18,500 nt of DNA, taken from assembly GCA_017472905.1 (NCBI GenBank), contig JAFUNW010000272.1:1-18500 (forward strand), given 5' to 3'. A program made the translations under genes and the position numbers. Source of the stretch: Bacteroidaceae bacterium (GTDB lineage: Bacteria; Bacteroidota; Bacteroidia; Bacteroidales; Bacteroidaceae). Below, piece by piece: positions 6,418-14,419 of this stretch (position 1 is its first letter; each line of letters begins with the position of its first letter). The notes beneath the pieces are model-generated. The model was not told the origin of the DNA, made no database searches, and saw only the letters and a program-made list of their open reading frames with translations.

Positions 6418-7860
6418 ATGTCTCGAAAGAAAAAAGAACTTCCTTTATTGGAAAACGTAACAATAACAGATGTTGCCGCTGAAGGAAAAGCCATAGCAAA
6501 AGTAAACGATTTGGTGATTTTTGTCCCTTATGTCGTACCCGGTGATGTAGTGGATTTGCAAATCAAACGCAAGAAACATCATTATGCAGAAGCGGTTGCT
6601 ACTCATTTTCATACATATTCCCCCCAACGTGCCGTCCCGTTTTGTCAACACTTTGGGGTTTGTGGAGGATGTAAATGGCAATGCCTCCCTTACGAAGAGC
6701 AGATAAAATACAAGCAAAAGCAGGTTACCGACAATCTGACACGGATTGGCAAGGTAGCTTTACCCCCAATTTCTCCAATCATGGGTTCTGAAAAGCAACA
6801 GTTCTATCGCAACAAATTGGAGTTCACATTCAGTAATAAACGATGGCTGACCGAAGAGGAGGTAAAACAGGATGTCACCTATGAGCAGATGAATGCACTT
6901 GGATTTCATATACCCGGAGCTTTCGACAAAGTATTGGCTATCGAGAAATGCTGGTTACAGGATGATATCAGCAACCAAATCCGCAATGCCATGCGCGACT
7001 ACGCCTACGAGCATGACCTCGCTTTTTTCAATTTGCGAACACAAGAAGGGTTGCTGCGAAACATCATGATTCGTACCTCCTCGACAGGAGAATTGATGGT
7101 GTTGTTGCAATGTAAAATCACTTCAGATAAAGACGAAACGCAAATGAAAGGGCTTTTGAAACACATTGCTGATAGGTTCCCGCAAATCACCTCTTTGCTA
7201 TACGTCATAAACAATAAGTGCAACGATACGTTTACCGACTTGGAGGTAAATGTATTTCAAGGGAAAGACCATATCTTTGAAGAAATGGAGGGACTCCGCT
7301 TCAAAATAGGTCCCAAATCGTTTTACCAAACCAATAGCGAGCAAGCATACAATCTATATAAGGTCGCACGCGCGTACGCGGGACTTACCGGAAAAGAATT
7401 GGTGTACGACCTTTATACCGGGACGGGGACTATTGCCAACTTCGTCAGTCGGCAGGCTCAAAAGGTCATAGGTATCGAATATGTACCGGAAGCCATTGAA
7501 GACGCCAAAGTCAATTCTGCCATCAACGGCATAGAGAATACCCTCTTTTATGCAGGAGACATGAAAGACATCTTGACGAACGACTTCATCAAGCAGCATG
7601 GACGTCCGGACGTTATCATCACCGACCCCCCAAGAGCAGGTATGCATACGGATGTCATTAAAGCCATCCTGTTTGCGTCACCCCAACGAATCGTATATGT
7701 CAGCTGCAATCCGGCCACCCAAGCACGCGACTTGTCGCTGTTGGATGAAGATTATCAGGTCGTGGCTGTACAACCTGTTGACATGTTCCCTCACACACAA
7801 CATGTGGAAAATGTGGTGCTATTGGAAAAAAGAGTAAAGAAATCCGGAAACGAAGAATAA
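6418..7860 (+). CDS. rlmD: 23S rRNA (uracil-C5)-methyltransferase, RlmD/RumA type
   Basis: This is a SAM-dependent cytosolic RNA methyltransferase that makes m5U in 23S rRNA (U1939 in E. coli RlmD). It has 480 residues. An N-terminal TRAM RNA-binding domain covers about residues 8-62 (LENVTITDVAAEGKAIAK). The iron-sulfur cluster ligands fit Cys76, Cys82, Cys85 (CQHFGVCGGC) and Cys178 (EKCWL). The Rossmann methyltransferase domain has VYDLYTGTGTIANFV for SAM binding, DVIITDPPRAG, and VYVSCNPATQARDL with the nucleophile Cys430. The C-terminal FPHTQHVENVVLLEK carries the conserved glutamate. All expected catalytic residues are present. Some relatives methylate U747 or both sites (RlmCD), so the exact target base is inferred. 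It is the first gene of a three-gene operon; the next ORF starts 5 bases after its stop. Confidence 0.92.
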   Translation: MSRKKKELPLLENVTITDVAAEGKAIAKVNDLVIFVPYVVPGDVVDLQIKRKKHHYAEAVATHFHTYSPQRAVPFCQHFGVCGGCKWQCLPYEEQIKYKQKQVTDNLTRIGKVALPPISPIMGSEKQQFYRNKLEFTFSNKRWLTEEEVKQDVTYEQMNALGFHIPGAFDKVLAIEKCWLQDDISNQIRNAMRDYAYEHDLAFFNLRTQEGLLRNIMIRTSSTGELMVLLQCKITSDKDETQMKGLLKHIADRFPQITSLLYVINNKCNDTFTDLEVNVFQGKDHIFEEMEGLRFKIGPKSFYQTNSEQAYNLYKVARAYAGLTGKELVYDLYTGTGTIANFVSRQAQKVIGIEYVPEAIEDAKVNSAINGIENTLFYAGDMKDILTNDFIKQHGRPDVIITDPPRAGMHTDVIKAILFASPQRIVYVSCNPATQARDLSLLDEDYQVVAVQPVDMFPHTQHVENVVLLEKRVKKSGNEE

Positions 7861-7865
7861 ACAAA

Positions 7866-8807
7866 ATGAGAAACAACCAAGCCTCCCCGTCAAAAATAAA
7901 TGCACGAAAAGCCGAGCAATATACAAATTTCCCTCGCATTACGGCTCCGATTGAATTGATGGAATTTCTTATGCAAAAAGGAAACATGAGCCGCAACAAA
8001 GTGAAATCGTTGCTGACCCATCGTACCATATTGGTTAACAAAAAGATTGTTACCCAATACAATTTCATCTTGACTCCCGGCATGTCTGTGCAGATGACCA
8101 AGCAACGGGGACAAAAGGAATTTCGTAGCAATTTGTTGAAACTGGTTTACGAAGATGCTTACCTCATCGTAATCGACAAGCGCGAAGGAGTGCTCTCTAT
8201 CGGAACCGAGAAGCAGAAAGAACGCACCGCCCACCGTATATTGAACGAATACGTTCAGCGCAGTTCAAAGCAAAGAAGAGTCTACATCGTACACCGATTA
8301 GACAAAGACACTTCGGGACTGATGGTCTTTGCCAAGGATGAGAAAACCAAGCAAAAACTTCAAGACAATTGGAGTCGCATCGTTACGGAAAGACGATACG
8401 TAGCCGTTGTCTCCGGAGAGATGGAGCAAGACAAAGGAACCGTCACTTCGTGGCTGAAAGACAACAAAATGTATGTCACCTACTCCAGCTTGTCTAACAA
8501 TGGCGGCGACAAAGCCATCACCCATTATACGACCATCAAGCGGGCCAACGGGTATTCCATGATTGAACTGGATTTGGAAACCGGCAGAAAGAATCAGATC
8601 AGGGTACACATGCAGGACTTAAAACATCCCGTCATGGGAGACACAAAATATGGAGACGGAGCCGATCCTATCGGCAGATTGTGCCTTCATGCGTTTAAGC
8701 TCTGTTTCTACCATCCCGTAACCGGCGAACTCATGAAGTTTGAAACTCCTTATCCCCCTGAATTCCGCCAGCTATTGCTTCGTAACGCTTCCCCTAACCA
8801 TGAGTGA
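7866..8807 (+). CDS. RluA-family RNA pseudouridine synthase with S4 domain
   Basis: This enzyme converts specific uridines in rRNA (or tRNA) to pseudouridine. It has 313 residues. After a basic N-terminal extension of about 20 residues comes an S4-type RNA-binding domain (about 22-75, ELMEFLMQKGNMSRNKVKSL). The catalytic domain has YIVHRLDKDTSGLMVFAKD, in which Asp146 of the HRLD motif is the family nucleophile. RRYVAVVSGEM and LETGRKNQIRVHM are the other conserved blocks. HRLDxxTSG and the S4 domain place it with the RluA/RluC/RluD group, but the target position cannot be told from sequence. It begins 5 bases after rlmD, and its last 8 bases overlap the comF start, so the three are probably translationally coupled. 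Confidence 0.92.
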   Translation: MRNNQASPSKINARKAEQYTNFPRITAPIELMEFLMQKGNMSRNKVKSLLTHRTILVNKKIVTQYNFILTPGMSVQMTKQRGQKEFRSNLLKLVYEDAYLIVIDKREGVLSIGTEKQKERTAHRILNEYVQRSSKQRRVYIVHRLDKDTSGLMVFAKDEKTKQKLQDNWSRIVTERRYVAVVSGEMEQDKGTVTSWLKDNKMYVTYSSLSNNGGDKAITHYTTIKRANGYSMIELDLETGRKNQIRVHMQDLKHPVMGDTKYGDGADPIGRLCLHAFKLCFYHPVTGELMKFETPYPPEFRQLLLRNASPNHE

Positions 8808-9519
8808 GAAATGGCAATGGCTTCGGCATGGTCTACATACTTTAGTTGAACTTTTCTTTCCGAAGAAATGCGTCTCGTGCAACAGAAGATTAGTCAACGA
8901 AGACCATGTCTGCACTCATTGCATGCTTCAATTACCCAGGACATTCTTTCATCTGAATCCGGAAAACCAATTGGTGCAACGGTTTTGGAGCGAATCGAAC
9001 ATGGAGCAGGCTACGGGATATTTCTACTATAGCAAAGAGGCTCCCTTTCGATACATCTTGTATGAATTGAAATATTACGGAAATCAATCTTTGGCACACT
9101 ACATGGGAACATGCATTGTCTCGCACATCGGGAAAGAACATGCATTTTGGAAAGGCATAGATTGCATCGTCCCCATACCGTTATCGAAAGAACGATTGAA
9201 AAAACGGGGATATAATCAATGCGAAGCTATTGCGCAAGGCATCTCCCAAGAGAGCGGCATCCCGATGAATACAAACATACTGCTTCGTGTCGTAGACAAT
9301 CCGACACAAACCAGATTAAAGAAACTGGCCCGTTGGGAAAACTCTAAAGATATTTTCATGGCGAATCCGACTTATGACTTTCAGGGAAAACATCTCCTTC
9401 TATTAGATGATGTCGTCACAACCGGATCAACCCTCATCTCTTGCATACGGGCCATCCATCGGAAATATCCGAATTGCCATATCTCCGTCATGGCTCTCTC
9501 TGTAGTGCCCCAACTGTGA
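8800..9519 (+). CDS. comF: ComF family protein (amidophosphoribosyltransferase-like)
   Basis: The 239-residue protein has an N-terminal four-cysteine zinc-binding knuckle (Cys24, Cys27, Cys38, Cys41 in CVSCNRRL and CTHC). A type I phosphoribosyltransferase fold follows, with the PRPP-loop LLLLDDVVTTGSTL (Asp203, Asp204) near the C-terminus. KKRGYNQCEAIAQGI and NPTQTRLKKLARWEN are typical ComF blocks. ComF proteins take part in DNA uptake in competent species, possibly linking to PriA and replication restart. In Bacteroidales the role is not established. The ATG at 8800 is chosen because it overlaps the preceding stop by 8 bases and starts just before the conserved region. A longer in-frame start at 8740 would overlap the pseudouridine synthase by 68 bases with non-conserved sequence. 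It is the last gene before a strong terminator. Confidence 0.88.
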   Translation: MSEKWQWLRHGLHTLVELFFPKKCVSCNRRLVNEDHVCTHCMLQLPRTFFHLNPENQLVQRFWSESNMEQATGYFYYSKEAPFRYILYELKYYGNQSLAHYMGTCIVSHIGKEHAFWKGIDCIVPIPLSKERLKKRGYNQCEAIAQGISQESGIPMNTNILLRVVDNPTQTRLKKLARWENSKDIFMANPTYDFQGKHLLLLDDVVTTGSTLISCIRAIHRKYPNCHISVMALSVVPQL

Positions 9520-9577
9520 CAAATGCGAATCATACTCTTTTAAAGACTTGAGCATTATAGTTGTGCATAGTAAGAAT

Positions 9578-9625
9578 AAAAATCCTCCCGATATTTGTTG
9601 ATGACGGGAGGATTTTTTATTTTTG
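9578..9625 (+). terminator. Intrinsic terminator of the rlmD-rluA-comF operon
   Basis: AAAAATCCTCCCG (9578-9590) and CGGGAGGATTTTT (9605-9617) form a perfect 13-bp stem with a 14-base loop, followed by a T-rich tract to 9624. It lies about 60 bases after the comF stop. The A-run before the stem would allow some termination in the reverse direction as well. Confidence 0.9.
9594..9625 (+). promoter_or_regulatory. Promoter of the MORN membrane-protein gene, embedded in the terminator
   Basis: TTTG (9594-9597) is separated by 20 bases from TATTTTTG (9618-9625), an exact Bacteroides -33/-7 pair (TTTG, 19-21 bases, TAnnTTTG). The -33 box sits in the loop of the upstream operon's terminator and the -7 box in its T-tract. 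The start codon follows 33 bases later, preceded by AT-rich sequence without a Shine-Dalgarno. Confidence 0.7.
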
Positions 9626-9658
9626 CAAAATTAATCAATCAAACATACAAATACAGAC

Positions 9659-11479
9659 ATGATTCCTACACTCATTATAGCAGCTGTCGTACTTCCATTT
9701 ATCATCACTTTTTTCATAGTAAAAGTGGCTGAGTCGCACGCAATTCAGGATACAGAGAAAAAGTACAAAAAACACATTTTTCGAATTTCAAATCAGAGTA
9801 TCCTCGCTTTGGGATTATACGTATTCATTTTTATAATTATGGGCGGATTATTATGTCTGTTCTATAACATTGCAGTCTACATGTTGCTTATAATCATTCC
9901 GGTGTTTGTGTCTATGGGTTATTATATTTTCTTCAAGTTTTTAGCGGGCAAACCCATTGTCTTCATTGGGGATGGAATGCTTATCATCAAATACCTCAAT
10001 GATTCATTTACCCCCGTACTGAAAGCCAGTTTTTCACAGCTCTCTTATTGCGAGCCGGAAGAAGGGGTGTTCGTTCTATATGTATTGAAAGAAAAAGCTT
10101 TTGAGATAAACATCCGAGTGATGAAGCATTCAAAAAAACTAGAAAATATCTTAAGAAACTCCTTGCCTCTAGAAACACTTCATTTTAAAGGAAAGACAAT
10201 AATTGAGCTAGGTGTAGGTAAAGAAGAATTATGGAATGAAGCTTTCCCTGAAGAAATCGCAACTTATCAAAAGCAGGCGTTCCCATTTTCTCTTAAAGAA
10301 ATTGAACGAATTTGCCAATTGTTCGAACAAAAAGACCAAGTGGATTCTGCCACCATATATGACGCTTCTTTTCAAGACAAAACGATTCGCCCCAATTCGG
10401 AATACAACATTGCCTTATCCGGAAATGACTTGACTCCGTCTGCAATCGTAGAAATGAGTCACGAACTTGACAATCTGAATTTACCTTACTTATTAAAACT
10501 TGTCAAATTTGATGACAAATATATACGAGCTTGCATACAAGCGGAAGGAATTACGATCTTTCAACGTAAAGGTGCTTCCGCTCTTTCTGAAATTTCGGTT
10601 TCCTCTGAAAAACCGGCAACCTCTCCGGCTTCCTCTGAAAAACCGGCAACCTCTCCGGTTTCCTCTGAAAAACCGGCAACCTCTCCGGCCTCCTCTGAGG
10701 AAGTTAACACACACACACGATCAAACTTGTCTCCACACATCATATGCGCCATCCTCTTCGGACTTCTGTTTATCGGTGTCTACATCTCGTTTTTCATAAA
10801 AGGAGAATACAATGAATGGTATTTACTTATCTTGGGGATAATGTCTATCATTGGTCTTTGTATTTCAGGAAATTACAAGGTTTCGTTCACATACCTTGTG
10901 TTTGGGGCCATCTGTTTTCTCACTTCTGTTGCCGGTGAATATTTTCTCAACCAAAAGACTTTAAATGGCGAACGCATCGTATATGGGCGTAACATAGGTA
11001 AGCCCGCCAACTATTTTGAATTTTATTTTACGAACGACTATGAGGAAGACCTCGTATACAAAGGAGAATACAAGGATTTCAGAGAGGGGAAACGCAGTAC
11101 ACGACATTTTCATGGGAAAGGCGTCTTGTATAAGAAATACACCTTTTTGACCAAAGCATACCGAAAAAACGGAGAATGTATACAACATAAAAAGAAAGCA
11201 TATAAGTTGGTATACAGCGGAACGTATAAGGAAAGCGAACGGCATGGAACAGGCAGTTACTATTGGTATGATAATTTCGGATATTTAGAGGGCAAGTACA
11301 CCGGAGCTTTCGTGAATAGTGAACGAACCGGAAAAGGTACTTATTATTGGTTTCACAAAAATCGCTGTACACATATATATAAAGGAGATTTCTTAAATGG
11401 AGAAAGAACCGGACATGGAAATTTCTATTACCCAATAGACGGAGATACAACCAACTTGCAACTCGCCAATCGAAAATAA
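9659..11479 (+). CDS. Multi-pass membrane protein with tandem-repeat linker and C-terminal MORN repeats
   Basis: The product has 606 residues in four parts. Residues 1-100 hold about three membrane helices (1-25, 50-72, 74-95). Residues 100-313 form a soluble, charged region with no motif I recognise. Residues about 314-347 are a linker of three 10-residue repeats (SSEKPATSPA/V) plus SSEE. A second cluster of about three helices spans 360-428. From about 452 to the end lie MORN-type repeats with the YxGxxxxxxxxGxG pattern: YKGEYKDF...GKG, YSGTYKESERHGTG, YTGAFVNSERTGKG and YKGDFLNGERTGHG. MORN repeats commonly mediate membrane or protein contacts, but a catalytic role is not implied. Composition is AT-rich compared with the operons on either side. 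It is transcribed from its own promoter. It may share a transcript with the downstream esterase, since I see no clear terminator or promoter in the 157 bases between them. Its function is unknown. Confidence 0.88.
   Translation: MIPTLIIAAVVLPFIITFFIVKVAESHAIQDTEKKYKKHIFRISNQSILALGLYVFIFIIMGGLLCLFYNIAVYMLLIIIPVFVSMGYYIFFKFLAGKPIVFIGDGMLIIKYLNDSFTPVLKASFSQLSYCEPEEGVFVLYVLKEKAFEINIRVMKHSKKLENILRNSLPLETLHFKGKTIIELGVGKEELWNEAFPEEIATYQKQAFPFSLKEIERICQLFEQKDQVDSATIYDASFQDKTIRPNSEYNIALSGNDLTPSAIVEMSHELDNLNLPYLLKLVKFDDKYIRACIQAEGITIFQRKGASALSEISVSSEKPATSPASSEKPATSPVSSEKPATSPASSEEVNTHTRSNLSPHIICAILFGLLFIGVYISFFIKGEYNEWYLLILGIMSIIGLCISGNYKVSFTYLVFGAICFLTSVAGEYFLNQKTLNGERIVYGRNIGKPANYFEFYFTNDYEEDLVYKGEYKDFREGKRSTRHFHGKGVLYKKYTFLTKAYRKNGECIQHKKKAYKLVYSGTYKESERHGTGSYYWYDNFGYLEGKYTGAFVNSERTGKGTYYWFHKNRCTHIYKGDFLNGERTGHGNFYYPIDGDTTNLQLANRK
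10601..10697 (+). repeat. Three in-frame 30-bp tandem repeats inside the MORN-protein gene
   Basis: Three copies of a 30-base unit (10601-10630, 10631-10660, 10661-10690) differ only in the last two bases (ct, tt, cc). A partial fourth copy (TCCTCTG) follows. Each unit encodes ten residues, SSEKPATSP plus A or V. Near-identity at third codon positions indicates recent duplication or ongoing slippage, and changes of whole units keep the frame. Immediately downstream, 10707-10718 is a run of six AC dinucleotides, where slippage would shift the frame. Confidence 0.9.
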
Positions 11480-11636
11480 TGACTATCACAGTCATGGTAA
11501 ATCCTATGAGAATGAGCATTCGAAAACGGATATAGAGTAAAGAGATAGTTGCTTCGTTTTTTGGGGAGATAGAGGTCAAGCGATTTATCCCGACCTTGTA
11601 ACTTGAACAACGTAACAAATATAAAAACATACAGAC
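11480..11636. other. Gap between MORN-protein gene and esterase
   Basis: These 157 bases hold one short stem at the MORN-gene stop codon (ATGACT/AGTCAT, 11479-11495, loop ATCAC). There is no TAnnTTTG promoter match. The esterase may therefore be read from the upstream promoter, or from a promoter that departs from consensus. Confidence 0.45.
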
Positions 11637-13079
11637 ATGAAAAAGACAGTCTTATTCATTTTATGGATGGCGCTTCCCCTGCTGATGGTGGCGCAAGTAA
11701 CCCTACCTAAAGTAATCAGCGACAACATGGTGCTTCAACAAGGCAAAAAAGTGAACATTTGGGGCGAAGCAGCTCCGGGAGAGCGAGTAATCGTGAAGTT
11801 TCAACGCCAAACGAAGAAAACCGTAGCTGATGAGCAAGGGCGTTGGAGTGTACAACTGGACGAACTCAAGGCGACTCACAAACCTCAGCAAATGACCGTA
11901 CGCGGAAAGAAAAATACCATTCGCCTGAAGAATATATTGATTGGCGAGGTGTGGCTGGCTTCCGGACAATCGAACATGGAGTACTCCATGAACAACCACC
12001 CGAAGTATGCCAAGGCAAAGAAGGGGAATCCCAACCGCCTGAAAGAGGAGTTCGAACAAGCCAATAGCCCCATTATTCGCCTGATGTATGTAAAGAAAGA
12101 GCTGAAGAGCGACACGCTGCCCTCGAACGGATGGCAGACGCTCAGTCAAGAGACGCTGGCCCCGATGTCGGCAGCCGGATACTTCTTCGCAAAGAGATTG
12201 GTGGAGGAATTGGATGTGCCTGTAGGCATCATCTCAACCTCTTGGGGAGGCACGCGCATAGAGACGTGGACACCCGAAGAGGCATACGCCGAATCGCCCC
12301 TTTTCAAAGAGAAGCTTAAGGAACATAAAATAGATGGTCATCGTGTCGGAGAACGCTTCTACAAGATGGTGGAACCCATGATTCCTTTCACGCTCAAAGG
12401 ATTCTTGTGGTATCAAGGCGAATCGAACTTGATTGATTTGGGGCCTACGGACAACTACTACGACAAGAAAAAAACACTCATCGAGTGTTGGCGAAAGGCC
12501 TGGAAGGACGATGCGTTGCCTTTCTATTACGTGCAAATCTCGCCGTACACCTATTCGACCCGTAGGGGCGACTTCGTAGCCAACGCATGGGACGCTCTGC
12601 CACGTTTTTGGGAAGAGCAAACTCGTTGCCTGCAAATACCGAAGACCGGTATGGTCGTAACAACCGACCTGGTAGACAACGTCAAGGATATTCACCCCTC
12701 GTATAAATGGACGGTAGGCGAACGTTTGGCACGCTTGGCTCTGGCCAAAGACTACGGCAAAACGGAGACTGTCTTCTGCGGACCAACCTACAAGAGTCTC
12801 AAGGTGGAAGGCAAAAAGGTAGTCATTGAGTTCGACCACACTTATGGAGGATTGAAAACGAGCGATGGGAAAGCACCCGACTGGTTTACCGTGAAGCTGA
12901 ACAACGGACGATATAGTAAACCGCAATCGGCCTACATTGAAGAAAACAGGGTCGTTTTGACGCACGAACGCCTTGACCCCTCGGGAAGCGTACGCTTCGC
13001 ATGGGACGAACTGGCCATGCCGAATCTAATCAATGGCGAGGGATTGCCGGCGTTACCTTTTAGAACTTCCGGAGAGTAA
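11637..13079 (+). CDS. Secreted sialate O-acetylesterase-like SGNH carbohydrate esterase
   Basis: The 480-residue protein begins with a signal peptide (MKKTVLFILWMALPLLMVAQ, cleavage likely near residue 19-20), so it acts in the periplasm or at the surface. It would remove O-acetyl groups from sugars such as sialic acids or acetylated glycans. A beta-rich jelly-roll-like N-terminal module (about 21-100: LPKVISDNMVLQQGKKVNIW) precedes the SGNH/GDSL hydrolase domain. That domain has block I SGQSNMEYSM with nucleophile Ser112, the block WYQGESN, and DIHPSYKW with the Asp351/His353 pair expected to complete the catalytic site. The N-terminal PxVISDNMVLQ block and the overall order are those of the sialate O-acetylesterase family common in gut Bacteroidales. 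No SusC/SusD genes lie nearby, so it is a stand-alone esterase rather than part of an obvious polysaccharide utilization locus. Whether the substrate is sialic acid or an acetylated plant glycan is not decided. Confidence 0.9.
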   Translation: MKKTVLFILWMALPLLMVAQVTLPKVISDNMVLQQGKKVNIWGEAAPGERVIVKFQRQTKKTVADEQGRWSVQLDELKATHKPQQMTVRGKKNTIRLKNILIGEVWLASGQSNMEYSMNNHPKYAKAKKGNPNRLKEEFEQANSPIIRLMYVKKELKSDTLPSNGWQTLSQETLAPMSAAGYFFAKRLVEELDVPVGIISTSWGGTRIETWTPEEAYAESPLFKEKLKEHKIDGHRVGERFYKMVEPMIPFTLKGFLWYQGESNLIDLGPTDNYYDKKKTLIECWRKAWKDDALPFYYVQISPYTYSTRRGDFVANAWDALPRFWEEQTRCLQIPKTGMVVTTDLVDNVKDIHPSYKWTVGERLARLALAKDYGKTETVFCGPTYKSLKVEGKKVVIEFDHTYGGLKTSDGKAPDWFTVKLNNGRYSKPQSAYIEENRVVLTHERLDPSGSVRFAWDELAMPNLINGEGLPALPFRTSGE

Positions 13080-13090
13080 ATTACTTAAGT

Positions 13091-13213
13091 TTCGCAAGTT
13101 GCGAAGGAGTAATAGGGGTTAAAGGAGTTAGCGGCTCTTTGAGCCTGGGAGTTGGAGCCTATAGTTTGCTAAATATGCAAGCAAAACATTTGGTTTTTAC
13201 TCCTAGGCTCAAA
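13091..13213 (+). terminator. Nested inverted repeats between convergent genes, probable terminator region
   Basis: Three dyads fall in the 140-base convergent gap. TTCGCAA-G-TTGCGAA lies at 13091-13105. GGCTC-TTT-GAGCC lies at 13133-13145. A 15-bp stem with 46-base loop pairs TTTGAGCCTGGGAGT (13138-13152) with ACTCCTAGGCTCAAA (13199-13213). The long stem is continuous in the plus-strand RNA (one G-U) but has an A-C mismatch in the minus-strand RNA, suggesting it serves the esterase transcript. The second and third stems share GAGCC and are mutually exclusive. No U-tract follows, so termination is inferred. Confidence 0.5.
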
Positions 13214-13219
13214 AAAAGT

Positions 13220-14419
13220 TCAATGGTCGATTGGGGTTAAATCTTTGTCTGCATAGATTTCAGCGATGAGGCGTTGGTATCGATTCTCCAATTCGATGTA
13301 GCTCTTCTTTTGTTGTACTACGGCATTGGCTTCGATGTAGTATTCCGGAAGGGATAGTTCACCGTTGAGCAATGCTTTCCCCAATAGGGTATAGGTTTCT
13401 TCAATCAGTTTCAAATCGTATCCCTCCATTGCTTTGCGGAGTTGTTGGGCTTCGTTGTAGCGCGATTGTAGGGAGGCTTCGATTTGCAGAGCGATTTCTT
13501 GCTCTTTAAGTTCGGCACTGAGTTCTCTGGCGCGGGCCGCTTTCACCTTGTTCTTGTTGCTGAATATGGGCAAGCTTCCTCCCACGATAAAGCCGTTGAA
13601 CTCTTCTCCGGGGGAAGTGTTTCTTCGGTATCCGATTTCCAACTTCGGAAGCCACCCCATTCGATGTACGCTCAGTTGTTTGCTTGCCACCTTTTTTTCT
13701 GCTTGACTTTGCAGTACTTCCCGATTGATCGGCAGTAATTCGCTACGCAACGTTTCGTAGGGAGGTAATTCCTGTAGATTCGGATATCGGGTAGCTTCAA
13801 ATGTGATAGGCTTGTTTCCATTCATGGCCAAAAGATTTTGTAAGGCGGACCGATGGGATGCATCGTTGTCAGCCTGTGCTGTCAGGAGGGCCATTCGTTC
13901 CATCTTTATGCGGTTTAATTCGAGGATATTGGCCTCGCCTAAACATACTCGTTTCTCGTATAATTCGACCAGGCTGTCGGCGTGTGTTGTCAATGTTTTC
14001 AACACTTCGTTTTGTTGATTGAGTGCTATTAAGTCGATACACAACAAACGGGCTTGCAGCAATGTTTCTCGGCGAAGAATCTCGTATTGTTGTTGGAAAT
14101 TCTCCGCTTGTAGGCGGTTGCTCTTTTTACGGGCTGCATAGGTCGTAGGAAAATCGACTGACTGCACTACCGTCAGTTCACTTTGTTGCACCCCGCTATT
14201 CTCGCTGTTGTAGAGATAGCTATAGGCAACCGATGGGTCTTCCAAATTGTTTTCGGAACAAGTCTCCAGGGTAAGGGCTTTCTTTTCTTCTCGGGCAGCC
14301 TTCAACTGAATGTTGTTTTCTTCGATGCTTTGCAATACGTGGTCGATGGCATTGTCTTGTGCGGAAACCGAAAGGGAGAGTCCTACAAGCAGACCGAGGG
14401 TATGGATTGTTTTTTTCAT
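13220..14419 (-). CDS. TolC-family outer-membrane efflux factor
   Basis: This 399-residue protein carries a signal peptide (MKKTIHTLGLLVGLSLSVSA, cleavage near residue 20). The remainder is long, helix-rich sequence with heptad-like Gln, Glu and Leu content, as in outer-membrane efflux proteins that form the trimeric channel of tripartite pumps. The two halves have the usual internal similarity of helical hairpins (about 45-210 and 230-390). TolC-type proteins of metal pumps (CzcC/CusC) are about 400-460 residues, so length fits. It is the last gene of the operon. Its ATG overlaps the RND gene stop in an ATGA arrangement, implying translational coupling and matched stoichiometry with the pump. 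Confidence 0.88.
   Translation of the reverse strand: MKKTIHTLGLLVGLSLSVSAQDNAIDHVLQSIEENNIQLKAAREEKKALTLETCSENNLEDPSVAYSYLYNSENSGVQQSELTVVQSVDFPTTYAARKKSNRLQAENFQQQYEILRRETLLQARLLCIDLIALNQQNEVLKTLTTHADSLVELYEKRVCLGEANILELNRIKMERMALLTAQADNDASHRSALQNLLAMNGNKPITFEATRYPNLQELPPYETLRSELLPINREVLQSQAEKKVASKQLSVHRMGWLPKLEIGYRRNTSPGEEFNGFIVGGSLPIFSNKNKVKAARARELSAELKEQEIALQIEASLQSRYNEAQQLRKAMEGYDLKLIEETYTLLGKALLNGELSLPEYYIEANAVVQQKKSYIELENRYQRLIAEIYADKDLTPIDH

Noticed and set aside
8740..8799. Upstream ATG extending comF by 20 codons
   Set aside because: The extension lies wholly inside the pseudouridine synthase gene and is not ComF-like; the ATG at 8800 gives the usual short overlap.
10601..10697. 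CRISPR-like repeats
   Set aside because: The 30-base copies are directly adjacent with no spacers and encode an in-frame peptide repeat.
11079..11630. 183-codon minus-strand ORF opposite the MORN-protein gene
   Set aside because: It lies mostly over the MORN coding region and its product is a Tyr/Phe/Arg-rich antisense translation with no recognisable domain.
12234..12965. 243-codon minus-strand ORF opposite the esterase
   Set aside because: The plus-strand frame carries the complete esterase with signal peptide and catalytic residues; the antisense frame has no motifs.
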